Source: Sipunculus nudus
Taxonomy: Eukaryota; Annelida; Sipuncula; Golfingiida; Sipunculidae
DNA: 64,000 nt
Direction of reading: 5' to 3'
NCBI GenBank assembly: GCA_026874595.1
Contig: CM049306.1
Span: 101,879,142 to 101,943,141, forward strand
Both the position numbers and the translations under genes were made by a program. Under the pieces are notes generated by a model, which did not search any database, was not told the DNA's origin, and saw only the letters and a list, made by a program, of their open reading frames with translations. This document shows, in pieces, positions 1 to 11,818 of this stretch; position 1 is the first letter of the stretch, and each line of letters begins with the position of its first letter.

Positions 1-2690
1 TTTATTTACAGAGCTAAATAATGATATGAATTGCGTTTGTTTGACGTTTATATGAACGACAAGGGAAAGGAACTTGTATCAGAGTATGATCTAGTTCAAA
101 GACATCAAAAGTGTGTGGACCTTCTGGAAAGAGACTGCACTTTTATATATAGTTTTATATGATATGTTTCCCCAAGGTAGTTGTACAAGGAATTAACTCA
201 CCTGCTGAATAAATGTTAATGTAACCATTGTTTAATATACACCTGTATCTGTCCGCGTCACAGTAGCCTTTGATCAGGAATAAAAAGCGCCTAAATCACC
301 GAGCGGAAACCTGAGTTCAATAACCTTTATCCTTAATCTCGGTCAAGCAGATAAAATCTGACCTGTTTCACTGAGGGATTCGTAAAATTTAGCGAAACCT
401 TTCATGCAGCACTACAGGGCCCAAGAAATCAATCATCTAATGTTCTGATCTGTCAGATGTGCGTATATATGTGCACAGTTCTATCCTGATACTAAGAGAT
501 ATGACAGCAAGGCATATACTTTTTCCAGCTATGCAAATACAATCCCAAATCTTATTTCCTACAGGCCCTGCTCTCCCATGCTCTAATATAGAATAACCCT
601 AAAATTATATTAAATTTCAAAGCTTTACTGAATCTGATATTAAGTATACCTTCTTTGTTATGTCATGTTAATTGATCTCGGAGTCGGTGTGTCGTAAAGC
701 AATGGAGGTTAAATATATGATTATATATTGTCAGAAATCACAAACGTTTAACACAAAAGGTCCTTTCCTCATCCAACACCACATCCCCTTTTTTATATGA
801 ATGAAACAATAAGATTATAGTTACGTAAAAATGCGGATGCGATTTCTTTTGGGGCTGGACAATACTGCCATAATTTACGGATAAGGCGTGGTCTCAAAAT
901 AAGCGTTTGAACAGCCGATAAACGTCACATTGCCACCAAACTCTCTTCGCAGATACATTCCCGCGTGGATGCTGTCCATGGGGTACTTTCGTGTATCATT
1001 CCAGCGCCCTTATCGAACCCTGACAAGTTCCCCGGCCGGTTTCTAGCAATTATTTCCATTTTCCTGACAAACTAAAGACGGAGGTAAATAACAGACGTCA
1101 CGTATGAACACATGTAAGGTCCGCTAGTACAGACAATCCTCGAGAGGCAGATATTATTTTAGTCGTGACAGATGTATTAGTATGATAAATGCCAGGATCC
1201 CCAGTTTCTTAAGTAGTATGGGCGGGGTGGGATGGGGTGGTGGCGGGAGAGATTACATTCAGGCATTTATTAACAAGGCCTAGGAATTGACAGGAGGGTT
1301 TACTGGGTATCCTTTAAAAACACTGCAAAGTAATTTAATTTATTCACTCAAGGCGGGGATGGGGTTAAACCCCCTGCCCTTTTATTCGCTCTGCTGACGG
1401 CCTCTCTCCAGGTTCAGGGGCCTGCAGTCATATTGCAAACTAAGAAGCCTGGTTGACGTCAATGGCTCACTTATCACGTCTGTCATACTTGACATGTCCC
1501 TGATGTGCAAACGTTGTCTCCCAGCCGGCCCTTTTCCAGGTCCGAGCATGTGTTTGGTGTCCGCCCTTGCATCCGAGTTCGGCGAACATGACCTGGTCGT
1601 AAGCGCAGCTTGCTGAGCTACGTACCGTTTTACGTCTGGTAAAAATGCCTTGTAGACAGTTGTTTTATACATTGCATAAGTAACCTAAAATAACACATTT
1701 CTCTGGGGAATTTAAAACATGACCTCAAAAACAATATTGTTCTCATAGAGACTGGCGTTGATGGTCATGTATAATGCGGATTATGCAATGATGGGATTTG
1801 AAAACCTATTAATCAGGAACTTGTTGCATAGCAACCTATATTAGCTGGTATTGACGTTTTTATAAGTCCGGGGCTTATGATAACGCTCTCTGAACGGGAC
1901 TCCCGCGATGATTATCTACCAGGCATCTTGTGTCTGTGCTGAATGACCTTGAATTTTTTGTTGCATGTGGAATTTGCTGATCTAGTTGTTTGAGATCTTG
2001 TAAATGATTGTTCTAGCTTGCTCATATGAACAGTTTCAATTTCTCTTATTTAATTATGATGAAACAAAGTTCCACGACATTAAAAGTTCTGAGGCGAAAA
2101 AGAATAAAAAGCTTCATTTGCAATGTTGCATACATGCACTCATCACAAAACCTGAGAAGTTTGGACAAAATGGGACACAATTCGTTGCTGTTAATACACG
2201 CAGCAGCGCCATCTGGTGGCGATCAGATTTACTGTTCAATCATTCCTTACCGAGCCGGAGACCAAATATTTATATCTCCAACAAAGCAAAATAATACAAA
2301 ACAGGAAATTAGTTTCAAATTAAATATTGAACAAAAAGGACTATCATTCTTATCTGTTATTATGCCGCCAAAACTAATACAATACTGCCAGCATTTATGT
2401 TACAAGCGCGACTGCTAAAAGGACTGAACCCAAAGCGCGCCGGAACCATGCATGTTGAATTATTAGTCCCCATAATAAAGGTCTAAACAACTACTATAGG
2501 TTTCATCCTGATCGCCAAAGGTTTGCACCCATAAAGCACCTCGGACCAAGTGGTGAGATTCTGTTCAAGTACCTGATATACCGGGGCCAGAAGGGACTTT
2601 CCTAGTAGGCCTATTCCAACACTGGAAGTATTAATAATATATGTGAGTGATGTATTAAGAAGAGGGCCGTCCCTCACCGGACCTTTCTAA
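1..2690. other. Unassigned non-coding sequence
   Basis: I see no recognisable gene here. Open frames at 1382-1672 (-, 96 codons) and 2004-2418 (+, two overlapping frames) resemble no family I know and have no splice or promoter support. The block at about 1340-1640 is richer in G+C than its surroundings and could be an unrecognised exon or regulatory segment. A CRE-like GACGTCA occurs near 1095 and GACGTCAA near 1455. Confidence 0.5.
2206..2219 (-). promoter_or_regulatory. CTCF-like core motif
   Basis: The minus strand reads CCACCAGATGGCGC, which fits all 14 positions of the animal CTCF core (CCASYAGRKGGCRS). With equal base frequencies a perfect match is expected about 0.03 times in a 64 kb window on both strands, so this is suggestive but not proof. 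No gene lies nearby to show a role. Confidence 0.35.
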
Positions 2691-2693
2691 ATC

Positions 2694-2701
2694 AGAGAGA
2701 A

Positions 2702-2742
<41 letters not shown>

Positions 2743-2832
2743 TAGACAGAGAGACAGAGAAAGGGAGGGAGGAAGGGAAGGAGAGAGACAGACAGACAGG
2801 GAGAGGGAGGAAGGGAAGGATAGAAAGATATA
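2694..2832. repeat. Purine-rich GA low-complexity tract
   Basis: About 140 bases of nearly pure purine on the + strand, with GAGA runs and interspersed GACA and GGAAGG units. It is a decayed simple repeat with no coding potential. Confidence 0.9.
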
Positions 2833-3002
2833 AATCAATTAAATTACCTTAATGTAATTTATTATTAAAAGTGTTAATCAAATTTTTTATAGGTCAAATA
2901 GACAAATCTTCAGATTCATCGTTAGAGAGAAGAAATATTAGATTCCCTCTTTCTGTTTACTGATAAACCGATGCTGTTATATCTGTGCATTAGATTCTCG
3001 TT
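2833..3002. other. Short AT-rich spacer
   Basis: AT-rich sequence between the purine tract and the 47-bp tandem array. I see nothing functional in it. Confidence 0.5.
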
Positions 3003-3250
3003 CGATCAGTGAAAGTCTCATCAACGTACCATGTTTCTATACATCTATCGATCAGTGAAAGTCTCATCAAAGTACCATGTTTCTATACGATCTGTCGATT
3101 AGTGAAAGTCTCATCAACGTACCATGTTTCTATACGATCTGTCGATCAGTGAAAGTCTCATCAACGTACCATGTTTCTATACGATCTGTCGATCAGTGAA
3201 AGTCTCATCAACGTACCATGTTTCTATACGATCTGTCGATCAGTGAAAGT
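3003..3250. repeat. 47-bp tandem repeat, about 5.3 copies
   Basis: Units start with CGATCAGTGAAAGTCTCATC and contain GTACCATGTTTCTATACGAT. Copies begin at 3003, 3049, 3096, 3143, 3190 and 3237; the last is partial. Units differ by only a few bases (the first is 46 bp), so the array is young or homogenised. Each unit carries CGATC, ATCGATC or GTCGATC. Confidence 0.95.
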
Positions 3251-5180
3251 TAATGTTGGATGTTAATGCTTCAGTGCGGCCACATGTGATTAAGCAGTAA
3301 TCAACATAGCCCAGGCGGAGCTTGATGTACCGTAATAATACCTGAAAAATCCATCATGTACGTAACCTAGGACAAATGTTAGAGGTTTCCGGAAATATAC
3401 ATACAGATGTCAACCAAGTCACTTAATGCGAACGTTTAACAAATGGGTGTGAAAGTTAAAGGTGCATGAACATTTACAATAATGTGTGTATTATTTCTGG
3501 CTGTTATAATTAGTTCCTTTGCCTGAGAAAAAAAATCCCCGGCAAATCAATCCCGGCACACGGACTTTTCTTACAATTTCAATTCACCTGTTATCTCCTT
3601 TTTATGCTTCTGACTTTTGTGTGTGAGCCTACGTGTGTTTGTTTACCATAACAAGAGGTCCAATCTTGCATATAAGGAATTTTAAATGAGAAACAGAGAT
3701 GAAACAATGGAAGCTCGGAGGACCTTGATTTGGGAAGTTGTGCATAAGGGTAGTGTGCTAACTAATTTTATGTCTTGTCCCACTTATCTTGCCCGATGCA
3801 AGTTTTTTTCCACTCGTGAAAGCAAACGGTTGGGAAAGAAATATAGGCAGATATCATAATGTTATAAAACGAGAACGCTTTATTCTTTGTGTATAGTCTT
3901 ATTTAACATACTTGGTGTGTGAATAGGTCCCTGTCACGTATACAAATATGCATAATACATATACATACACTACTGTGTGAAACCAGACATACCAAGCGCT
4001 GCCGGCGGATAATATATCCAAATATTGCCGAAGTCAGACTAATTTTGACTCAAGTTGAATAACATTTACAGGCCTAATATCTATGACCAAATGATCGGTT
4101 TTGATTGTTTCAGTTTCTTTCACCGATGATCGATTTAATCTGAAATTTATTTTCAGTAGGTTAATGGAGGTAATGACGTGATGGGGCATGATTTCATGAT
4201 GTTGAATATTTTAAAGCTTGTGGTCTGAAGGTATTAAATCCAGAGAAAAAAATGATTAGTTTATTCGATTAGTTTGAAGCACCCTACAAAATTACTATGT
4301 GTCAATTTCTTTCACGACCAAACAACCCTTGTTTAAAAATTAAAATAAATATTTAAAAGATTCCCTTGAATATACAGTTTGAATTTACCTTCTATCTTTT
4401 CTGTTTAAGTTCAAGTCTTTTGCATATTAATCCAGTGACATTCAGCTCCTGTGTTCTAATGCTATATAATAGTCTTGAAGGAAAACCACTATTAGTATCG
4501 TAAATATGGTGCTTATAGTTGTTCTCATTGGATTCTGACTCCAGTCGCTACCTAAGAGAGGAATAATATAAAATCCAAAACGTTGTTCTATATATGCCTA
4601 ATCGGCAGTCTGTCAAACTGATGAACGATATACACTTATTTCCATAGCATTACGTCTGTACATGAAATATAATGAACTTCCTAATGATAAAATAAAACTG
4701 GGTTCGTCATTTCCATGTTATAGGACCGGTTGCGGCACCTGGCGTCTGTTTAAGAGACTAAATAAAAACCAACTGGTGCCACAGCCGAGAGGTGGCGCTT
4801 AAGCATAATAACAAACCGTCGTGGACCTTGCAGCCAACCTTGTGAAGGATTTTCTTTTTATACCACCACAGAACTGAGATAACGTCTTTGAGCATAGTCT
4901 CCAAAAGCTGGCATACACTCTTGAGGTAACATATATAAGTCAGGGAATTCTGGTTAAACTATAACAGAATTCGCAGTATGATTTTTGATAATACCTCTTT
5001 TATCGCTCAGTGGTGGACGCGTGAAAATAGAAGCCAACCTTCCTGCAACATTGGTGTGGCACAAATGTAAACACCTCTGCCACACCCTCTTGCGTGCGCC
5101 AGATTCCTGCCACACCTCTCAATATACGTTAAAGTGATAAATAGCGCACCAGAGGGCGCAGGTGGAGACAGATTGGATAA
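3251..5180. other. Unassigned sequence with a diverged dispersed repeat
   Basis: There is no recognisable gene. About 3600-3950 resembles 62100-62470 in the same orientation, sharing CCATAACAAG, a GCAGATATCAT block and a TATTTAACATA-TTGGT block, so a diverged repeat copy is likely. At 4726-4786 a short imperfect inverted repeat pairs GGTTGCGGCACC with GGTGCCACAGCC. The remainder is AT-rich and featureless to the eye. Confidence 0.4.
5146..5159 (+). promoter_or_regulatory. Possible CTCF-like motif
   Basis: GCACCAGAGGGCGC fits the CTCF core at 13 of 14 positions. Roughly one such near-match is expected by chance in a window this size, so the evidence is weak. It lies just left of element D1, outside its target duplication. 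Confidence 0.15.
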
Positions 5181-5213
5181 AAGTGCAGGGTAATGGTGTA
5201 GTTTAAGGTTTTT

Positions 5214-8200
5214 TAGCTCAGCTGACTATAAGTCATCTGAGCTATAGTCGTGGTCCTTTGTCCGTCTTCCGTCCGGCCGGCTGTCCGGCCGTTAGTCCAT
5301 CAACAGGGCACGTTTTAAAACCGTTGGACCTATGAATCCAAAATTTTGCATACCATTAGATGTCCCCAAAATCTCCTACCATACCTAAAATTGGGTCATT
5401 AGGACTTCGTTCCTTCGAGATATTGAAGGAAAAACCTCTGTTATCCACAAAAAAAATCCATTGTTACACTTCAAGGCTGCTTAATATCAAAACCACTGAT
5501 CTGTTTTTGATCATATTTAGTATTCATATTCTTCTATACATTTTCTATGAACATACCAAAAGTTAGGTCAGTATTGGGTATTATTTTGAAGTTATTGGCC
5601 AAAATATAATGCAATTTTTAAAAAATCAGGAAATATATTTACTCACCTTACGTGAGAATTGCTGAAGCTGGAGACTTTTTTTCAGGAATATAACTTTATT
5701 TAATCAAGAATCAATTGTTTACCCAAACTTAGATCTGAATTTTGCAAATTTGTCAAGTTATTAGCATAAATAAAAAATCAATCCTTTAAATTTTGTCCAA
5801 CTTTGGCAATGGCACGTTTTTTCCCTGTAAGCACTGTTGATTTAATTTTCACAACAGATATACATAAGGATTTTATCTTTTAAAATCTGAAATTTCAAAG
5901 AAATTGATTGAAAAGAGTTGCTTTTATTCAAGTTTCCATACATCATGTCAAGTGTTGTTTACATCTAGCCCACCTGGTAGTACAGCCCTCACTTGCATTA
6001 TGTAACCGACCCCAGGCAGCTTGCCTTGGCTCAGCTTGGCCACTACTAGCAGGCTTCCCCTCTGCCCTGCACTCCCCCCCCCAGATGATGCATTAACTAG
6101 ATGAATGTTATAATTTTCTGTATTTAATTTTATTATTGGCTATGCTGCATTTTAGATTTTGTATTGTACCACCAGGGTTACAATGATTAAAGTGCACATT
6201 TAATTGTGTCCACAAAATGGTGTATTGCTATGAAAGTGAGGATGTTTATCAGATAAGTAATCCCTTACTTCAAAAGAGTAAAAACTTCACCAGGTGTGAA
6301 ATTGACTATTAATTCCAGTAATAAATTATAGCTGAGATAGTAATTAGCACAATGATATTGTTTGTCCCCCATTCAACCAACAGTGAGTATACTTTATTTG
6401 AAAAGAAGTTTTTATTAGGGCCCTGCTTGAAAAGCGGATGCCCTATAGTAGTCGACCTGTCCGTCTGTCCGTCCATCCGTCTGTCTGTCCGTCCACAAAT
6501 TCTTTCCGGATGATAACTCCAGTTAGGATTGACGGATTGAGTTCAAACCTGAAATATGTATTAACCATCAATTATGGAAGATCCCTAGCGATTTTGGGGT
6601 CCAGAGGTCAAAGGTCAAAAAAGTTATTCACAGTTTGGTGTTAAATTTTAGGTCCCTCTTTCAGCAGGGCAGAAATCATGATTGTTTGTTCCACCTTAAC
6701 AGTAAGACAGGTCCTCATGTCAACAGCAACGAGGCCTGATATATGGTCATAGTCAGCCATTTTTCTGTAAGTTTTGCGGTATAAGCCATTACTGAACACC
6801 TAGTAAGGTTGCACTCTCTTAGCAAATATGCATGCAAAAAGACACACATTGTTAACACAATAACTCGTAAAAAGTATATCATATAAGGTCCCCAGACTCA
6901 TGACAGTGATGGACCTTTTGATGAACTACATCATGTTTGAAGATGGGTGACCTTGATGGATTTTCAAGGTCACAGAGGTGATAATGCTAAAATGATGTTA
7001 ACCAAATAGCTCGCAAACAATTTGACTAACACTCACTGAATTTGCACCAGTAATGTTTGTTATGAAGGGCTAGGTCAAGTTCAAAGATGGATGACCTTGA
7101 CAGAGGCGATAATTCTCAAATGATGTTAATGCAATAACCGGCAAAGAATTTGATGAACAATCAAATTCGTTTCTGCATAATAACTCCCCTAACATATGAT
7201 GGATAGGATTCAAACATAAGATGTATCACCCATGGCCTAAGGGAGAAGCTTATTGATATTTGGGTCAGAAGGAGAAAAAAAAAGTAATACACAGTTTGGT
7301 GTTCAGTTGCTGGTGTCTCCTTCAGCAGGCCAGAAATGGGTTAATCTTTTTCGAGTCACTTGTGTACAGTGGCATTACATTTTCACAGCATACTTTGTTC
7401 AGACAATTTGAAGATTCCCCAGAAAAGGATACACTGGCCCAATGCACCACAGTGGCTCTCATTTAGGCCATGTTTGGACAAATCTATGTCCAATTCCAAC
7501 ATCCAAAGGAATTTGGACCTATTATAGTGACCATCAACAAATTTACATTGATATTCATATGCAACCATTCTACACATCACAGCACAACTGTAGACCCAAG
7601 TCCAAGACCATCTGAATCTCAGTTCAAGAGAATGACCATTTTATCACTACTAACCAACAGCTGACTCTCTCTATTACTACAAGGTTCATGTACAGACTCA
7701 AGCCTCACATATAATAAGACCAATTCAACATACAAATACTGGAAAAATATTTGACACAGCCCAGCCAAGACTTCAACCAAGAATAATTGGCACAGGTAAT
7801 ACACAAATACAGAAACTAAAAATGCATGCAGTTCTTTTATATCATTATTTTGATAGCTTTGAACATTTTCAATTTACCATATCTTTTCTTCCAGTTTATA
7901 CATGTCAGCTGTTCTTTACAGGTTCTTTAATTTTCAAATATCACTCTTTCAGCCCATGCTACCAAAGTACACCAAATTCACAGTACTTCAATTTATAATG
8001 ACTGCATCTTTTGTGGGGCCCTTACTGACCTGTCAGTTTTCTAGTTTTATCTAATTTACTGAATCTTTTATTTCATTTCAGTGAATAAAATTAAGCATGT
8101 ACTGAAAACTCCAATGTGCAAAACTTTTTAATAGTGATTCAAGGAATATTCTTGTAGATGCCTTGTAGTGGCATTATTTTCTTTTAAATTCAGTTCAAAC

Positions 8201-8740
8201 ATTTATGATTTAAAAATAATAAAATATATGTGTATGCATAATATGACCCAATATGAGCTACACTCTGGATATATAATGATTGCAACTTAGAATTCTAAAA
8301 TTTTTCTTGTATTTTCATTTTTTTTATTACAAATTTATAAAACTTGTAAATAAAAAAAATGAATCAAATAAAAACTATTAATGGAAAAAGTGGATATGCT
8401 AAAAAAATAGGCTTATATATAAACTTAAATGCATTATTCCCTTGAAAGTGAAATAAAGGTATTAGTCCATTCTGTCCACTTGCCTGTCCATCTGTAAATT
8501 TTTCATATGCATCACAGTATCTCAAAACTGTTACTGTTTTTCTTCATGACAGTCTTGTCAGAGTATTAGTTTGCAATCATATATTTAGAACTTTACTGTA
8601 ACCAAGTAGGAGGGCTCCTTTCCTCTTAGCTTCTCATATGCTTATATAAATGAAAAACATTACAATAGAATATTTTGCATATTTTGCATTTGCAAAAAAT
8701 TTCAAACTTCAGCTGAGTGCCGTGACCCATGGGTCCCTTG
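5214..8740 (+). mobile_element. A1: family A Helentron-like non-autonomous element
   Basis: The 5' end is TAGCTCAGCTGACTATAAG within an imperfect palindrome (AGCTCAG ... CTGAGCT), followed by a GTCCGTC-rich tract. Near the 3' end the inverted motif TCAGCTGAG is followed by the palindrome GACCCATGGGTC and the terminus CCTTG next to T's. It was inserted in the T-run of the D1 terminal repeat; D2 at 18832-18845 shows the uninterrupted site. It carries element F1 at 6415-8044, so its own length is about 1.9 kb. Open frames inside are short and not conserved between copies. Confidence 0.8.
6415..8044 (+). mobile_element. F1: Helentron-like element nested in A1
   Basis: It starts TTAGGGCCCTGC, followed by a GTCCGTCTGTCCGTCC-type tract. 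The 3' end has the inverted motif GGGGCCCTTA, the hairpin ACTGAC-CT-GTCAGT and the terminus TTTTCTAG next to TTTT, a canonical CTAG end with no target duplication. Family A copy A5 keeps the empty site at about 47430-47450 (GTTTTTATTTTACC), where the 1630 bp are absent. The interior has repeated blocks near 6900-7250 about drops in ATAACTC and CAGTTTGGTGTT. No protein is recognised. Confidence 0.75.
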
Positions 8741-8881
8741 TTTATAAAAGGCCTATATAACGATATTTAACACAACATATCAACCAAAGTAATATTCTTT
8801 AATATGACAAGATGTATAGTTTTAGATAAATAAGGGTTATTTAATGAAAGGTGGTCTTGTTTGAGAGTCATTGTGGCTTAA

Positions 8882-9361
8882 TAAAGGGACCCAATCACAT
8901 ATAAAGCATGTTGAGTTAACACGAAAAATAGCCTCTTCCCTTTAAGTTTAAAAGAAATCTGTACCTGCCATAATATTGCCTTGAAACCGTTTGCTTACTC
9001 CTGAGTTTTAAAAACAGTGAAGCGGGCATGATCACAGGTGTCAACATAAACACAGTGCGTCAGGCTGTGTGCTGCATGGAGCCACAACACGTGCCAATCA
9101 GGAGATGCCCTGACTGACTTGGTCCAAAAAATGTAATTTACAATTATAATTCTAGCTGAAACACTGCATGTTGCCCCTCTTAATTGGACCTCCTGTCAGG
9201 CAGCCTTATTTTGTTTAACAGACTGTGTTTACCAACACGCAGGGCTATAATAAGGTGTTAAACAGTCGTATGCCAGGAAATGAGACTGAGTGCTGGGATA
9301 GTTTTGTTTCAAAACTTTTGTACAAGGCTAAACAGAACTGATAGTGTGAAAGAATGTCCCT
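8882..9361 (-). mobile_element. C1: TTAA-flanked MITE inside D1
   Basis: Element of 480 bp with ends (T)AAAGGGAC and GTCCCT, flanked by TTAA at 8878-8881 and 9362-9365. D2 has the uninterrupted sequence GGCTTAAAAGTC at 18975-18986, with a single TTAA. Its reverse complement matches C2 (39779-40282) over most of its length, for example the block GACACCTGTGATCATG. TTAA duplication is typical of piggyBac-type elements; the TIR is too short to confirm this. Confidence 0.75.
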
Positions 9362-9624
9362 TTAAAAGTCCATTTTATTGGCTCAAATTTTGATCTTCTT
9401 CTAAGATGTTAAGCAAGACATCCCCAGGAAATCAAGCTATATTTAATCAATTTAAGTCATTACATATAAAATATATTGGATATTGAACTATATTGCCTTA
9501 TTCTTATAAAAGTATACATTTCTTCTTATTATAGAACCACACAAATTTGGAAATAATGCGTTAGCATATTGTAATATAGGCCTTTTATAAAAAAAACCCT
9601 AAACTACACCATAACCAAGTGCAG

Positions 9625-11612
9625 TACAGGTGACCTACCTAAAACTGTGTTTAACAATGTATGGTATTTGATTTGGATACACTGCCAATGCCACTTCACC
9701 AATATTCAACTTCAGTGTAGTGTCCTGGGTTTATGAAATTTCAAAAGAAAAAAAACGATAATATCCTTTTAATTGTTATGTTGGGAATTAATGTTGTCTA
9801 TGTAATATTTGCTTGACTGACTTAATCATGGCAGTGTGTAAAACCTGGACCCCAAAGATCTTGGACCTTATAGACAAATCTATAATTCTTGCAAAATTCA
9901 TGGTAATTTGTCAAGATATTTAAGCAGAAGAGTATTTTTAGACTTATTTTATTTGATGTTTGGTTAAAAACATAAAAATAAGTGTTATGCAACAAAATTT
10001 GATAATTTACACTTACAGCCCTGGTGCACAGATCTCACAGACCCCTTTTACTTGTTGTTTTACCAGTTCTTTAATTCATATTTAACATCACATTTAGGTA
10101 TAGTACTGATGTGATTTAGTTATTGTGTTTTTGTATATGTATTTTTACATTTTTTCTTCCTTTTTGTTCTTATTTTTTAAGCATTATTTATTCCAGATGT
10201 CTATTGTATTTAAAAAGTATGATCAGATAATTTCTAAAATCATTATGTTTGTACCTGCCATTGCTTGAAATGCAATATATCAAGAATACCTATGGGTGAT
10301 TATTTTATTGCCAACTTTAAATCGCATGGCTGTTCATGAATGGAACAATAAACCTGTGTTATGTAGAAGAGCTCTAGCTGATATCATTCTCAGGTCCGCA
10401 GTGATTGGTGGCACATTTCAAATAAATCTCCCTCAGTATCCATGCACTTTCATATTTTCAGTAATAATAAATAATCATGTTAAATGTGTAACATGAATGC
10501 TAATTGTTTTGTCATTGAGTCATAATTTAAGATATGAGCAGGGGTTACTGTGGTCCGTCAGTATGGAACAGTCAAGCAGTTGGGGTCTGTTTTCACCAAA
10601 TATTTTTGAATGTTTAAATCTTTCATTGAATCAGCCATTCACAAAGCTGCAACATTAAGGGACTTTGCTCTGTAATTATATCAGTAACAGGGGTGTTTTT
10701 ATCAGTTTAAATAAATAAAAATTTTGAAATTTGTTTTTTGGGTTCGGGATCGGTGGGTTCCGGGTTTTACACACTGCCCTTAATTATTGCAGTTTACAAT
10801 TCCTACTTTTTTGGTGTACAAGCGTGTTATGTGCACAAGCGTTTGGAGGAGGTTTATCCTCGATAGTCATAATGAGACCTTCTGTGTGGAGAACGCTCTT
10901 CAACTCTGGGACTATATCAGAAATTAATACATTTTTTATTGTGAAGGGGGGGGGGGGGGTAATTTGATGTACTTCTGAAATTTTTTTAAATTAATAAGGG
11001 TTATGCATTAAAAACAAAAATTTAAAGAAAACTTTTTTTCCTTGCAAATTATTAAGCAATTATTTATATACCCTGTTTATTTTGTGTAACTCATAAGGAT
11101 TTTATTTTGTAACCTGTTTATTTTTGTGAAATTATAGAGAATTAATTTCTGGAAAAAGTGCCTAAGAACCATACCTTTTTTTTGGCCTAAAAGTATTTAC
11201 ATTTAATAGTATATGAAAATACTAATTTCAGACATATTTGAAAAATGGTGAATATATTGGGTTTTTAATAGCTTCATATTTCTTGAAACATTCTTTTATA
11301 AGTTAAGCACTGTTTTTTTAATTATATAGTAAATTATCAAATCTTTAGATCATCCTTTCTAATTTATGTGTATCATAGATAATTCTCAGCATGATATATA
11401 AAAAAAAACATTTATACTCAGAAATAACTTTATTTACTACAAAGTACTGTACAAATAACATTATAAATACATAAATTTATTTGGTGGCAGCTGGACCAAG
11501 AAGAAGAAATTAGGATAGAGCAGTGTGTAAATTGTTCCTTTGATACATGCACTGTATTCTCCACCACATATTACAGCACTGAGGTATAATTCACTTACTT
11601 TTCTTCTGACAG
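9625..11612. other. AT-rich sequence upstream of SMIM8
   Basis: No coding exon is recognised. The SMIM8 promoter and any non-coding first exon should lie here or further left, but I cannot place them. The region has homopolymer runs (poly-G near 10947) and many short AT blocks. Confidence 0.4.
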
Positions 11613-11624
11613 TAAACATAACAA

Positions 11625-11639
11625 ATGCAGGCACGATGA
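11625..11639 (+). promoter_or_regulatory. Four-codon upstream ORF overlapping the SMIM8 start
   Basis: After the likely splice acceptor at 11611-11612 the first ATG (11625) opens a four-codon frame ending in TGA at 11637-11639. That stop overlaps the main ATG at 11636-11638 as ATGA. The arrangement could lower or couple initiation at the main start if the transcript begins as inferred. It applies only if no coding exon lies upstream. Confidence 0.4.
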
Positions 11640-11818
11640 CAAGAGGAAATAAAACAGCAGCCGGAGCCAGCAAGGGATCCAAACCAGCAGGAGCTGCTGC
11701 AGAGGCCTCCCCAGCATCATCATCATCAGCATCATCGGGATACAGAGAACCAGGCTGGAGACACCTACCATCAACATCACTCTTCAGGGCTGTCAACCCT
11801 GAGCTGTACGTCAGGCCG
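11636..11818 (+). CDS. SMIM8: SMIM8, N-terminal coding exon
   Basis: First coding exon of small integral membrane protein 8 (C6orf162 family), a small single-pass membrane protein of unknown function. The 61 codons end with the family's signature block TSLFRAVNPELYVRP, which in vertebrate members lies just before the membrane span. The acceptor TTCTTCTGACAG ends at 11612 and the donor GT is at 11819; the exon ends on a whole codon (phase 0). I chose the ATG at 11636 because it gives a length close to the vertebrate protein; the frame is also open leftwards to the acceptor, so a coding exon further upstream is not excluded. Residues 8-35 are a low-complexity Ala/Ser/Gly stretch encoded partly by a CATCATCATCAG-type run, a likely lineage-specific expansion. 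The N-terminal half looks unstructured. Confidence 0.9.

Larger units (their letters stand above)
5189..9616. mobile_element. D1: TIR element with 8-bp TSD, carrying nested insertions
   Basis: The left end reads GGTAATGGTGTAGTTTAAGG then T's, and resumes at 8742 as TTATAAAAGGCCTATAT. The right end (9560-9616) is its inverted complement, giving a TIR of about 45 bp. AAGTGCAG stands directly outside both ends (5181-5188 and 9617-9624), a perfect 8-bp target duplication. Removing A1 (5214-8740) and C1 with its extra TTAA leaves about 417 bp, a non-autonomous MITE. An 8-bp duplication is typical of hAT or P elements; the superfamily is not settled. A second copy (D2) starts at 18815 and serves as the empty site for A1 and C1. 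Confidence 0.85.

Noticed and set aside
3003-3250. Array of regular 47-bp units considered as a CRISPR-like array
   Set aside because: The whole unit is repeated with no unique spacers, and the genome is eukaryotic; it is a plain tandem repeat.
5360-6096. Short + frames in A1 with look-alikes in A5 (for example near 5908 and 46928)
   Set aside because: The similarity comes from the repeat family itself; frames are shorter than 70 codons, differ in length between copies, and have no known domain.
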